From the IMG/VR virus record IMGVR_UViG_3300031576_000004, positions 62,001 to 126,000 of that record: DNA of 64,000 nt. One strand, 5' to 3'. Of the stretch, positions 7,671 through 15,358 are shown one piece after another; positions within the stretch are counted from its first letter, which is position 1, and each line of letters starts with the position of its first letter. A program made the position numbers and the translations under genes. A model generated the notes under the pieces. It did no database searches, was not told the origin of the DNA, and worked only from the letters and a program-made list of their open reading frames with translations. Source of the stretch: a virus.

Positions 7671-7868
7671 ATGACAGACTCAATGCCGATCTCTGCCAAT
7701 ATCCTCAGGCTTATGAGGATGCCTACCCAAAAGGAAGCCGACCACAGGATCAAAGCAGATAACTTCCTTCGGGCCAAGATCGCCCATATCACCATGCTCA
7801 AAAAGGATGGCGAGATGGTGTCCTTTGCGGATATGTATCCCCATGACAAAGACCAAATGGATCTGTGA
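7671..7868 (+). CDS. Hypothetical protein (65 aa)
   Basis: Strong ribosome site (AAAGGAGGATCT). Single-gene unit between a GGTATAAGA motif and a clear terminator. Basic and helical; function unknown. An own promoter and terminator suggest that its dose or timing matters. Confidence 0.7.
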   Translation: MTDSMPISANILRLMRMPTQKEADHRIKADNFLRAKIAHITMLKKDGEMVSFADMYPHDKDQMDL

Positions 7869-7874
7869 TCCAAG

Positions 7875-7902
7875 GCGCGGGCTAACAACCCGCGCTTTTT
7901 TA
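7875..7902 (+). terminator. Rho-independent terminator
   Basis: GCGCGGG pairs with CCCGCGC over a 7-nt loop, followed directly by six T. Textbook intrinsic terminator after the 65-aa gene. Confidence 0.9.
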
Positions 7903-7915
7903 AATAGGAGAATTA

Positions 7916-8527
7916 ATGCCGTACACAACGGTTACTGATAAAGACGGAAAGAAACATCGACTTAAGCATATGTCCAAAAAAGAAATGAAAGCCCATGGGA
8001 AGCAGAGCGATGGCATGCACCGCGTATGGCATATCTTTAACAAAGAGATCCGCCCTAACGGAAAGTGGATGTACATTGGGTCAGACCTAGAAGACAAGGT
8101 CGAGGAATTCGCTAAGCGATTCCCGAATGATGTCTTTGTTAGCTACTGCGACGACACCACCTTCTGCTCTTCCACCATCGCTTTGTTTGAGCATAAGTGC
8201 GCCACTAAATACATGGGCACAAGCATGCTCCTAATTCCCCAGCACGATGGAGAGCCAAGCGAAGTATTCCTATACCCAGGACATCAGCTTGGATTAATCC
8301 GTAGTCTGCAGGCGCTTGGAAAGCTTCCTGGGAATAAGACAATCTACGGGCTCTATCATAAATCTGTGGGTATGAATAAATTCAGGCATATCTATGATTT
8401 CGAGACCAGAAAGAAAGCAGCAGCTGGCCTTAAGTCTGTCCAGAAGGCTTCAAAGGTTAAGGCTGACAAGACCCAGTGGAGACTCAAGGCATTCGTGGGC
8501 AAGCGCCCAGATTTGGAGATCAAGTGA
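7916..8527 (+). CDS. Hypothetical protein (203 aa)
   Basis: AGGAGAATTA precedes the ATG. Rich in Lys/His at both ends, with a Cys-containing centre (SYCDDTTFCSS). The middle (VFLYPGHQLGLIRSLQALGKLPG) looks globular. The stop overlaps the next GTG start. Not recognised. Confidence 0.7.
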   Translation: MPYTTVTDKDGKKHRLKHMSKKEMKAHGKQSDGMHRVWHIFNKEIRPNGKWMYIGSDLEDKVEEFAKRFPNDVFVSYCDDTTFCSSTIALFEHKCATKYMGTSMLLIPQHDGEPSEVFLYPGHQLGLIRSLQALGKLPGNKTIYGLYHKSVGMNKFRHIYDFETRKKAAAGLKSVQKASKVKADKTQWRLKAFVGKRPDLEIK

Positions 8528-8694
8528 TTACTGAGAAACAATTCAAGGCTTACGTGAAGGTGCAGATGTCAGGTGTAACCAATATGTTCGACCTGCGCAC
8601 GGTCGAAGCGCTCTCAGGCCTTGAAAAGGATGAGATCGAAGAGATCATGGCTAACTACGATGAACTGGATAAGAAGTATGGAACGCCGGTCTAA
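8524..8694 (+). CDS. Hypothetical protein (56 aa)
   Basis: GTG start overlapping the previous stop (GTGA) with GGAG upstream. The stop overlaps the next ATG (TAATG). Reads as a small helical domain (TVEALSGLEKDEIEEIM), possibly helix-turn-helix-like, but this is weak. Confidence 0.65.
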   Translation: MITEKQFKAYVKVQMSGVTNMFDLRTVEALSGLEKDEIEEIMANYDELDKKYGTPV

Positions 8695-9491
8695 TGCTAA
8701 AACTGTTTTGCAACAAGTGTGAAAAGCCACTCGAATATGATGTCAAGAGGTGGGGCAATCTAACGCTTGTCCCAAAGTATTCTTCAGTCCTTCTGATGAA
8801 CACTAATCACGACATGCCTGGAATGGCCACAGACAGATCCATTATGGTTAACGATCTCATGAAGGCAGACTGCATCCGTCTATGCAATAAATGCACCATG
8901 GATGTGAATGATTGGATCAATGGGGACAGCAAGACCTTAGTAACCAAACCAGGCTTCCAAGACATTGGGAATAAGGTTGGGCTGAAAGAGAAGACCTATT
9001 CACATGCCAAACAATATAGAGAGCTTGAGCTTGTGCGTGAAGAGCTCAGACGCATTCGAGCTGATATGGTCGAGGGCAACTATTCCAAGAAAGACGCGGC
9101 TGGCTTCACTCTAGAACACCAACTCAAAGACCTTATCGGAGCGCTTGCACAGCGCCCCTATCCAACGGAAAGATTCGGAGATATAGAGGTCGGCTTCAAA
9201 CAAATCACAGAGGACGCCACAGCTCTTCTGGATAATTTCAGAAAGCTGCCTATCCATGTGAATTATTGGCGCTGGAAGAGAATTCCCGCCAATTTGACCC
9301 ACGATACTCGCACATGGAAAAGGTGTGGCGACGGCGGCACAGGCAAGGTTAGAAGCTTCTTGAGAATGTCTGAGGCTAAAAGAGATCTTAATAAGAATAG
9401 AAACGGAAGGTTTAGCAGCAAGCATTGCGCTTTTATGATGCGCACATATCGTCCTGGACAAGAGATCCTCGACACAATACCGTGTAAGTAA
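8694..9491 (+). CDS. Protein with N-terminal zinc ribbon (265 aa)
   Basis: CNKC near residue 6 and CNKC near residue 64 form a split zinc ribbon; a long charged helix follows at about 105-150. The C-terminal 60 residues are very basic. Zinc ribbon plus basic tail suggests nucleic-acid binding, which is inference. Followed by structured RNA element A. Confidence 0.65.
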   Translation: MLKLFCNKCEKPLEYDVKRWGNLTLVPKYSSVLLMNTNHDMPGMATDRSIMVNDLMKADCIRLCNKCTMDVNDWINGDSKTLVTKPGFQDIGNKVGLKEKTYSHAKQYRELELVREELRRIRADMVEGNYSKKDAAGFTLEHQLKDLIGALAQRPYPTERFGDIEVGFKQITEDATALLDNFRKLPIHVNYWRWKRIPANLTHDTRTWKRCGDGGTGKVRSFLRMSEAKRDLNKNRNGRFSSKHCAFMMRTYRPGQEILDTIPCK

Positions 9492-9493
9492 TA

Positions 9494-9649
9494 TTGGTGG
9501 CGGCGGCTGGACAGCCTAGCGGTGTAATAGCCGTAGAACATAGTCCAGATTGTTGACAGAACGGCCGAACCTTGGTAGGCCGCGTATGAACAAGAGCAGG
9601 GGGACAAGGTTAGCCATGCGCGCAGGAGTAGCGTCCTGCCCGCCACCAT
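9494..9649 (+). ncRNA. Structured RNA element A (about 155 nt), homologous to element B
   Basis: Closed by GGTGGCGG (9496-9503) and CCGCCACC (9640-9647). Inside are CTGGAC/GTCCAG, CGGCC/GGCCG and, abutting the closing stem, the hairpin GCAGGA-GTAGCG-TCCTGC at 9622-9639. Element B has the same closing stem and the same GTAGCG-loop hairpin in the same position. The region is open in frame with the downstream gene, but that gene has a good internal start. Could be a cis-regulatory leader or a stand-alone RNA. Confidence 0.6.
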
Positions 9650-9666
9650 TCAACTCAAGGAGACAA

Positions 9667-9930
9667 ATGATCGAACTTCCAAAGGTTCCTAAAGGCTTTA
9701 AGCTAATGTTCTGCCGATGCAAAACCAAAGGCTGCAAGCGAGTATATTCTCGAGTTTATCAACCATATTCTTTGGGGAGCCCAATTCTAACAACGCCATG
9801 CGGCCACAGTATTGGACATCAAGATTACAACTTAGTGGAAATCACCAGAAAGCAATTTGAGCTTGTGGAAGGCAGACGACTAAGGCAGCTAAAGCTCGCT
9901 GGATACCAGATGACAGAGAAAGGGTTTTAA
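9667..9930 (+). CDS. Small zinc-binding-like protein (87 aa)
   Basis: ATG 9667 has CAAGGAGACAA in front; the longer in-frame start at 9550 would run through RNA element A. Cysteines FCRCKTKGCKRVY and a later CGHS suggest a metal site. TAATG overlap with the next gene. Confidence 0.65.
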   Translation: MIELPKVPKGFKLMFCRCKTKGCKRVYSRVYQPYSLGSPILTTPCGHSIGHQDYNLVEITRKQFELVEGRRLRQLKLAGYQMTEKGF

Positions 9931-10175
9931 TGCGCTTCGCAAGAAAGATAAGTAAATTCAAAGCAATCGAGTTAGATGTCCTGCAGTTCAGGTGGTCTAA
10001 GACCGCCCAGGTCTTCACGCCATTCTGCCTGGACTGCAATCTCCATTACAGGGGAGATCATAGTCCATCGTTCTATATCCAGTGCGTCCTGTTGAATATC
10101 AACCTCATCGAATTCAGCTGGCACGACATTAGGCACGAGGAGGATCTTGATGACAGCTTCGACGTCCACGATTAA
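9930..10175 (+). CDS. Hypothetical protein (81 aa)
   Basis: Coupled by TAATG to the previous gene. A CxxC (FCLDC) near residue 33 and an aromatic beta-rich second half. No family recognised. Confidence 0.6.
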   Translation: MRFARKISKFKAIELDVLQFRWSKTAQVFTPFCLDCNLHYRGDHSPSFYIQCVLLNINLIEFSWHDIRHEEDLDDSFDVHD

Positions 10176-10470
10176 GTTCAAACCGCATTACTCAGGTCCA
10201 TTATCCAGGAAGTTCTGGAGCCAGGTTAATTCTGTTAAGGGCTCAGCGTGGGGACCAATGTATACGCTTGGCTGCGCCCTGCAGAATCTCGAAGGCCAAG
10301 TGCTTAGAGAGCTAGCGGAGCTTCCTAAGGGCAAGAACCGCGAAGCAGCCATGCGTAGGTGGTGTGATAAGCGATCCTTTTCAATAATTGTGGAGGAGTT
10401 AGGTGGGAAAAATAATAAAAATCGTGAAACGCGACGTTATGGCCCTCAAGGATCTTGCAGAAAGAGCTGA
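10150..10470 (+). CDS. Hypothetical protein (106 aa)
   Basis: ATG 10150 follows GAGGAGGATCTTG. The first ~85 residues look coding. The last ~22 overlap the next gene in another frame and look low-quality (Asn/Arg/Lys run), so the useful domain may end near residue 85. Confidence 0.55.
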   Translation: MTASTSTIKFKPHYSGPLSRKFWSQVNSVKGSAWGPMYTLGCALQNLEGQVLRELAELPKGKNREAAMRRWCDKRSFSIIVEELGGKNNKNRETRRYGPQGSCRKS

Positions 10471-10612
10471 TGCTATCCATAAAAGCATAGCGACCACATA
10501 CCATAACGCAGACCCAAAAGTATTAGGTGAAGAAGACTGCTTTGAGCTTCAGGTCGATCTAGAGCAAATTCAAAAATGCTCGGATCACCTTTACGAAAAG
10601 TTCTGCCGCTAA
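10403..10612 (+). CDS. Hypothetical helical protein (69 aa)
   Basis: GTG start behind TGGAGGAGTTAG. Helical and charged throughout; overlaps the previous gene by 68 bases and the next by TAATG. An internal ATG at 10439 is a weaker alternative. Confidence 0.6.
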   Translation: MGKIIKIVKRDVMALKDLAERADAIHKSIATTYHNADPKVLGEEDCFELQVDLEQIQKCSDHLYEKFCR

Positions 10613-10809
10613 TGGCTACATCACCAAAGATTGATTGCACGGATCTTGCATTAAAGATAGATCATATCGAACGCGAGTGTCACGCCCGCGGCTTCCACAT
10701 CACAGGCCATGCTCTCAATGCAGCCAAGAATAAACTTGGCTATGAGACTGTCTACAAGCTGACAGGCAAGCTTGAGAATCTAGATGCTGAAGGCCGCCCG
10801 ACTCGTTAG
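10612..10809 (+). CDS. Hypothetical protein (65 aa)
   Basis: ATG 10612 overlaps the previous TAA; there is no clear ribosome site, so it probably depends on translational coupling. Reads as a compact alpha-helical protein. Confidence 0.55.
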   Translation: MATSPKIDCTDLALKIDHIERECHARGFHITGHALNAAKNKLGYETVYKLTGKLENLDAEGRPTR

Positions 10810-10966
10810 GTGGATCCTCAAGTGGCGATGCTGGCCTAATTATCACGACTATGACTTCAAGCGTTCCGCATCATGCAATAGATGCGGATTTATTTCGTTG
10901 TCGAGTCTTTATCTGTACCAACATGCCCACTGGGAAGACCACAAATGGCTATTAGGAGGATGGTGA
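10784..10966 (+). CDS. Zinc-finger-like micro-protein (60 aa)
   Basis: SCNRCGFISLSSLYLYQHAHWEDH is a C2H2-like spacing: CxxC, 12 residues, then His pairs. Starts inside the previous gene. The first 25 residues are basic. Could bind nucleic acid; unproven. Confidence 0.55.
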   Translation: MLKAARLVRWILKWRCWPNYHDYDFKRSASCNRCGFISLSSLYLYQHAHWEDHKWLLGGW

Positions 10967-11187
10967 TGAAGAAGCTTGAATATGTGTTGTTTGTGCTTGG
11001 GATCTTAATGATATGGTACGGAAGCTTTACTGCTATTACCAACAAACTAGATCATATCGAATCCATGGTAAATATAGAGGCTGATTGCATCAAGGAACAG
11101 AACAAGCTTCTCCGTAGGGGCATTAATCTCATGGGAGGAGGACAGGAAGAGCATGGCCAAGAAAAGCCCGCCAAAGACGCTAGATAA
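10966..11187 (+). CDS. Membrane-anchored protein with coiled coil (73 aa)
   Basis: TTAGGAGGATGGTG precedes the ATG, which overlaps the previous TGA. Residues about 5-25 (YVLFVLGILMIWYGSFTAI) form one membrane helix; the rest is a charged helix. The layout resembles small spanin-like or phage membrane regulators, but nothing specific can be claimed. Confidence 0.65.
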   Translation: MKKLEYVLFVLGILMIWYGSFTAITNKLDHIESMVNIEADCIKEQNKLLRRGINLMGGGQEEHGQEKPAKDAR

Positions 11188-11581
11188 GTACGCCATTAAA
11201 TATAAAGTCGAGACATGGGATCCGCCGCTTTCTTGCGAAGAGGCTCGGGAGCAGGCAGAGAAGCATGGGTGGGGAAGCACTCACGCCATGTTTATGGCCT
11301 CTATTCTTTATCCACCGAATGGCGCTTTGAGCGTTCAGTTCATGTCTAGAGACGGGCGCAATGCCGGCAAGGAGCTAGAGGATAATGAGTGGGTTAAAGT
11401 CTGGTTCCTATTAGGCCAAAGGCTGTCAGCATCTAAGACTCTGCCAGAGTTCAAGAAGCTGCTGTGCGAGAAAGTCACAGAGGCGGCTAGAGAGGTTCTA
11501 TTCGATGGCCATAAGTGCAAAGGCTTAGATTGCGCAACCAACGGTTATCACAATAAAGATAACCATGACTTCGGTGGCTAA
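11153..11581 (+). CDS. Hypothetical protein (142 aa)
   Basis: ATG after GGAAGAGC. The core (TWDPPLSCEEAREQAEKHGWGSTHAMFMA) looks globular. The C-terminus carries two cysteines and two histidines (CKGLDCATNGYHNKDNH), a possible metal site. Unknown function. Confidence 0.65.
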   Translation: MAKKSPPKTLDKYAIKYKVETWDPPLSCEEAREQAEKHGWGSTHAMFMASILYPPNGALSVQFMSRDGRNAGKELEDNEWVKVWFLLGQRLSASKTLPEFKKLLCEKVTEAAREVLFDGHKCKGLDCATNGYHNKDNHDFGG

Positions 11582-11916
11582 TGGATATCACTAGCTCTGA
11601 TAATGCGGCCAGAGTTGAAGAGCTTACTATTGAGAACACATTGCTCGAAAGACAAGTTGCAAGGCTTGAAGCAGAAGCCGGCGTATATAAGGCTGAGTTC
11701 TATTTTGAGATGCAGAAGTTGCTCAGAAAGATCTTGTCTGGAGATGTCCGCAATTGGCGAGACGAATACTTTAAACACGTTCGAGCTCTCCAGAAAACAT
11801 GCCGGCGAGTTAGCGCTGCAATAAAAGACATTGATGATCCCAGGCTAGACCAGGCTAAGAGGGATCTCGGAAAGGTGCTATCTGGTGAGTACGGAAAAGA
11901 CCCAGCCGAAGACTGA
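11581..11916 (+). CDS. Coiled-coil protein (111 aa)
   Basis: TAATG start. Residues about 10-50 show a leucine/glutamate heptad pattern (EELTIENTLLERQVARLEAE), so likely a coiled-coil oligomer. The remainder is helical and basic. Role unknown. Confidence 0.7.
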   Translation: MDITSSDNAARVEELTIENTLLERQVARLEAEAGVYKAEFYFEMQKLLRKILSGDVRNWRDEYFKHVRALQKTCRRVSAAIKDIDDPRLDQAKRDLGKVLSGEYGKDPAED

Positions 11917-12247
11917 CATGGCCACTGGCGGATTTACTGCGGCGCAAATTCATAAAATGCCGCTAAGATCTCTAAGGCCTATCTTGGTCATAACTAATAT
12001 CAAGGAGGAACCAATCACTATTCCAGAGGAATACGTAACGTCTCTAGAGAACGCCAGGACGTTCCTTCAGGGCATACTGGCCAATACAAAGCTTCCAATA
12101 AAGATGCGCAAAGAGGCCAGAGCCAGGCTAAAGCATTTACCATCACACATGGATCTTGTAGTCCGCGGCGACGAAATAATTACAGCCGCAAGGGAGTTAT
12201 ATGATCGACGAAAGCAAGCTGCAAATGATCGAGAGCTCCGCGTGTAG
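11885..12247 (+). CDS. Hypothetical basic protein (120 aa)
   Basis: GTG start with GAAAGG upstream; an ATG at 11918 just past the previous stop would give 109 residues. The centre (ITIPEEYVTSLENARTFLQGIL) is helical, followed by an Arg/Lys-rich stretch that could contact nucleic acid. Confidence 0.6.
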   Translation: MSTEKTQPKTDMATGGFTAAQIHKMPLRSLRPILVITNIKEEPITIPEEYVTSLENARTFLQGILANTKLPIKMRKEARARLKHLPSHMDLVVRGDEIITAARELYDRRKQAANDRELRV

Positions 12248-12476
12248 CAGGAGCGTAAGTCATCCGCACATGGCTGGAGATACAGACGCAATCTGCCAGC
12301 TCGTGCACGACTACAAACAGCTCAAGGAAGCCGCTGCAAAGGTAATGTTCTCTATCGATGAGCGCATCGAACATTGCTGCGGGAGCGATGAGGCGCAGGC
12401 CCCTAGCTTCTGTGAGAGCTATGGCTGCAGCACTCTTAGAACCTTAGAGAAACCTTTGGTGGAGGCAATGAAGTGA
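12201..12476 (+). CDS. Cysteine-containing hypothetical protein (91 aa)
   Basis: AAGGGAGTTAT precedes the ATG inside the preceding gene. Cysteines in HCCGSDEAQ and FCESYGC may bind metal. GTGA overlap to the next gene. Confidence 0.6.
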   Translation: MIDESKLQMIESSACSRSVSHPHMAGDTDAICQLVHDYKQLKEAAAKVMFSIDERIEHCCGSDEAQAPSFCESYGCSTLRTLEKPLVEAMK

Positions 12477-12724
12477 AGAGAAAGCAGAAGAAGGCCCACA
12501 AGGAGCTACCTAAAGAGGCGGTCCTAACTGTCCTAGAAGAAGTAAATTCGTATATTGAATCTGCAATTCACGAGATCCCTAATGAAATGTTTGACAACAA
12601 TTCTCCTTATGGGAAAAGCCTAAGCGAACTCAGGAGCAAACTCTTTGAAGCTCAGGTCGAATATCTAGAAGATCTGAAAGGCACGATCGAGGATGCACTG
12701 CAAGAAGAACAGGACGCGGCTTGA
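12473..12724 (+). CDS. Hypothetical helical acidic protein (83 aa)
   Basis: GTG start in a GTGA overlap; the TTG of the following gene overlaps its stop in turn. Basic first 12 residues, then acidic helices. Unknown. Confidence 0.6.
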   Translation: MKRKQKKAHKELPKEAVLTVLEEVNSYIESAIHEIPNEMFDNNSPYGKSLSELRSKLFEAQVEYLEDLKGTIEDALQEEQDAA

Positions 12725-13176
12725 AGCTAGTAAATAAGGACATATGGGAGTCAAAAGACAGCGTTATCGCTGTGACCACCAACAGCTTCATAAAGAAGTC
12801 TGGCGATCTGGTTATGGGCCGCGGAGCTGCCTACGAGGCCATGCAGAGATTCCCGTGGCTACCTAAGATCGCCGGCGACCAAATCCTGAAGCATTACAAA
12901 CATCTTGGCGTGTATCACTGGATGGTTCTCGGTCCAATGGGCAATGCACAGGACAGAAGCATTGGCCTATTCCAGGTTAAATACCACTTCAGGGATGCTG
13001 CTAGCCTGCAGCTCATAAAAGAATCTGTGGATAAACTTAATGAATGGGTCCGGATTTCTGATAGAACCGTCTCCCTGAATTTCCCTGGAATAGGGAATGG
13101 CGGGCTTTCGATTGATACCGTACTGCCAGTTGTTTCAAATCTTGATGAAAGGGTTACTGTTTACAAGTGGCCTTGA
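12721..13176 (+). CDS. Macro-domain-like protein (151 aa)
   Basis: Starts with TTG overlapping the previous stop. VTTNSFIKKSGDLVMGRGAA (residues 18-37) and LNFPGIGNGGLSID near residue 118 match the ADP-ribose-binding loops of macro-domain proteins. Length is right for a stand-alone macro domain. Likely binds or hydrolyses ADP-ribose derivatives; phage versions may reverse host ADP-ribosylation or process nucleotide metabolites. Its stop codon lies inside the -35 box of the next gene's promoter. Confidence 0.75.
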   Translation: MKLVNKDIWESKDSVIAVTTNSFIKKSGDLVMGRGAAYEAMQRFPWLPKIAGDQILKHYKHLGVYHWMVLGPMGNAQDRSIGLFQVKYHFRDAASLQLIKESVDKLNEWVRISDRTVSLNFPGIGNGGLSIDTVLPVVSNLDERVTVYKWP

Positions 13177-13201
13177 CTCAATGAAGTGGTCTCGATATAA
13201 T
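13173..13201 (+). promoter_or_regulatory. Sigma70-type promoter for the LAGLIDADG gene
   Basis: TTGACT, a 17-base spacer, then a perfect TATAAT at 13196-13201. The predicted start point falls at or next to the ATG at 13208, so the message would be leaderless. Confidence 0.75.
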
Positions 13202-13207
13202 GGCTGA

Positions 13208-13981
13208 ATGAAAGCATTCAACATGTCGACGCCAGAGGTTTCTTACTTCTTTGGATTTGCCCAAGCAGACGGGCATCTAGAAGATGGCGCTGGGAACAAG
13301 GGTAGATTCAGGATAGAGATTTCAGCGGAAGACAAATGCATCCTTGAAGCGTTCGCAAAGATAATACCAGCATATACTTCTATCACTGAACGAACGAGAG
13401 ACACTAACTTCAAGAAGGCATCACGTTTAGCGGCATTGGCCGCATACGACCTTGCGTTTAGAGATAGACTGAAATCTCTTGGATTTCCGGCTGGCCGCAA
13501 ATCAAATATCGTCTCAATGCCGGCAGAAGCTATAGAGAAGGATTATCTTCGAGGCTTTGTTGATGCTGATGGCTCTGTTGGGCTAACGCGTGCAAGCATA
13601 CCATTCATAAGCCTATGCACAAGCAGCGAATACATTAAAGACAGCTTTCTGGCATATACCAACAAACTAACTGGCAGGATAAGGCGGCCAGGCAGAAACA
13701 AACGAGACAATATATACAATATTTGCGTGTTTCTGGAAGACGCTCAATTGCTCATCAAGGATCTCTACTACGAAGGGGCATTGGCGCTGCCTAGGAAGGC
13801 CGCTAGCGCACGATCGGCCCTTGCCTGGTCCAGAGAGCCAGGGACGACTCGCCGGTTCAAGATGGCCTGGATTCGGGCCGAAGACGCAACGGTATTAGCT
13901 AACAATAATGCAAAAGCAGCCGAGCTACTCAATAGAACAGTAAGAAGCGTAAAAATGAGGAGATGGAGATTAAATGCCTAA
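13208..13981 (+). CDS. LAGLIDADG homing endonuclease, two motifs (257 aa)
   Basis: Two LAGLIDADG helices, FFGFAQADGHLE near residue 14 and YLRGFVDADGSVG near residue 113, make a monomeric pseudo-dimeric nuclease with catalytic aspartates in both motifs. The C-terminal 50 residues are basic and helix-turn-helix-like. It has its own sigma70-type promoter, unlike its operon neighbours, fitting a mobile gene. The start may be ATG 13208 (leaderless) or ATG 13223. Confidence 0.85.
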   Translation: MKAFNMSTPEVSYFFGFAQADGHLEDGAGNKGRFRIEISAEDKCILEAFAKIIPAYTSITERTRDTNFKKASRLAALAAYDLAFRDRLKSLGFPAGRKSNIVSMPAEAIEKDYLRGFVDADGSVGLTRASIPFISLCTSSEYIKDSFLAYTNKLTGRIRRPGRNKRDNIYNICVFLEDAQLLIKDLYYEGALALPRKAASARSALAWSREPGTTRRFKMAWIRAEDATVLANNNAKAAELLNRTVRSVKMRRWRLNA

Positions 13982-14309
13982 GACACCAGTTAAAATTTCT
14001 TATGATTCTTATGACATTCCAATTGTATGGCTAACTTGGGGTCTTCGTTATAACGGCCTAACAGAGATTTGTTCTGTCAGTCTATCGCCAAATCACCGCG
14101 ACTACAGCAGAAATGTAATCGAACAGATGATCGAAAATGGCACAGGGAAACATCTGAACAACCCATTTATCCGGACATGGACTGAACAGCGACAAGCAGA
14201 ACATATCTTTGGAGCGTCTCAAAATGGCGAAATGGTAGCTCTTGCCGCGATGACACAACCTAGAAGAAAGAAGAAACATGCCAAAAAGCAAATGTCAGAA
14301 TTGCCATAA
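13974..14309 (+). CDS. Hypothetical protein (111 aa)
   Basis: Overlaps the endonuclease gene by eight bases with GGAG upstream. LTWGLRYNGLTEICSVSLSPNHRD looks like a beta-rich core. The very basic tail overlaps the next gene. Not recognised. Confidence 0.6.
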   Translation: MPKTPVKISYDSYDIPIVWLTWGLRYNGLTEICSVSLSPNHRDYSRNVIEQMIENGTGKHLNNPFIRTWTEQRQAEHIFGASQNGEMVALAAMTQPRRKKKHAKKQMSELP

Positions 14310-14625
14310 AACTTTCAAACACGACGACGATTTAAACCAAATCAAGGATCTTTATCAGCGAGTGGCTCCTGGTGAACCATTCCCAAGTGGGGAGTGCCCC
14401 AGCTGTGGATGTTTATGCCAACCAATAAGCGATCTTGAACATGAAAATAACGAGCTTGCTGAGGTTAATATCTTCGAGGCTCAACAAGCCAGAAAGCTCT
14501 TAACCCTTCTAGTAGACATCAACGACGATATAAAAGAAGTCGTTGGGGACAAAAAAGAAGATGATCCTCTTAGTGAAGAGACCCGAAAAGAGCTCGACGC
14601 GGCTATATTAGGGTATAAGAGTTAA
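14278..14625 (+). CDS. Zinc-ribbon protein (115 aa)
   Basis: CQNCHKTF at the N-terminus and CPSCGCLC near residue 40 form a CxxC...CxxC zinc ribbon, followed by an acidic helix. The promoter-like motif GGTATAAGA is embedded in its last codons. Confidence 0.7.
   Translation: MPKSKCQNCHKTFKHDDDLNQIKDLYQRVAPGEPFPSGECPSCGCLCQPISDLEHENNELAEVNIFEAQQARKLLTLLVDINDDIKEVVGDKKEDDPLSEETRKELDAAILGYKS
14612..14624 (+). promoter_or_regulatory. Phage promoter-like motif GGTATAAGA, copy 3
   Basis: GGTATAAGAGTTA overlaps the last codons of the zinc-ribbon gene, 33 bases upstream of the ATG at 14653. Confidence 0.55.
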
Positions 14626-14652
14626 CGTAACCCGTTTAACTAGGAGATCCAC

Positions 14653-14871
14653 ATGGCAGAGATGCCGAAGCTTATTCGTAATAGGTTTGGAGAGTCTGCC
14701 ACCTGGGATGCCCGCCAGAAGCCGAACAAGTTCTTTGTCGCTGAGCTGGTATTCGACCTATCTGACGGCAAGGGAATTGAAGGCCTTATTCGTAGCGCAG
14801 AATTCCCATCTGAGGAAGCCGCTCTAAACTCGTTGGAAAAGCACCTCAGAGATATTCTGGGAGAGAAGTAA
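14653..14871 (+). CDS. Hypothetical protein (72 aa)
   Basis: TAGGAGATCCAC precedes the ATG. A beta-alpha type small protein (NKFFVAELVFDLSDGKG). TAATG overlap with the next gene. Confidence 0.65.
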   Translation: MAEMPKLIRNRFGESATWDARQKPNKFFVAELVFDLSDGKGIEGLIRSAEFPSEEAALNSLEKHLRDILGEK

Positions 14872-15358
14872 TGAAACAACACGTTAAAGTCTATTGCAGA
14901 TCATGTAGAGGAACCGGACTATATCGCGGATTCGGAGAAAAAGAAGGGGCCGCCGTTTATGCACAACCTGCAAAGGAACTGGTTGCGATGAAATATCATA
15001 TACTGTCTTTGAAAAGAGGCGTAAGAAAGTCGGAGTTAAACGTGTCTTTAGAGCCTGTGGTTACGGATCCACACCAGTCGATCATACTGATCCTGAGACC
15101 GGCATTACCTACGAGTTCTCAAAGGCTGGCTGCTCATATAAAGAGTTCACTCAAGGCGTGCAGCCGCGACCTGTCCGTAATCAATACTGCCCTTACGTCT
15201 GGGAAAATCAACACCTACAGACAACGGATGTAAATAATCTTTATCACGATAGGTGCAGCAAGGGCATGACAGGATGCGGCTTAATTTCAGCATGCACCAA
15301 GTGGCCAGACAAAGCCAAATGCTGGGAGATCTATGAAGGCAAATCAAAGCATGCCTAA
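14871..15358 (+). pseudogene. Frame-disrupted CxxCxGxG zinc protein (about 162 aa if restored)
   Basis: Frame 1 reads MKQHVKVYCRSCRGTGLYRGFGEKEG, then fails. The -1 frame, entered between about 14925 and 14957, continues CTTCKGTGCDEISYTVF and runs with many cysteines to the stop at 15358. Together they make a coherent DnaJ-type CxxCxGxG zinc protein; neither half is sensible alone. The cause is either one lost base (the A and G runs or GTTT near 14950 are candidates) or programmed -1 frameshifting, though no canonical slippery heptamer is in the right frame. Confidence 0.65.

Noticed and set aside
15158-15358. Separate 66-residue gene
   Set aside because: It is the 3' part of the frame-disrupted CxxCxGxG gene starting at 14871; coding continues upstream of the ATG in the same frame.
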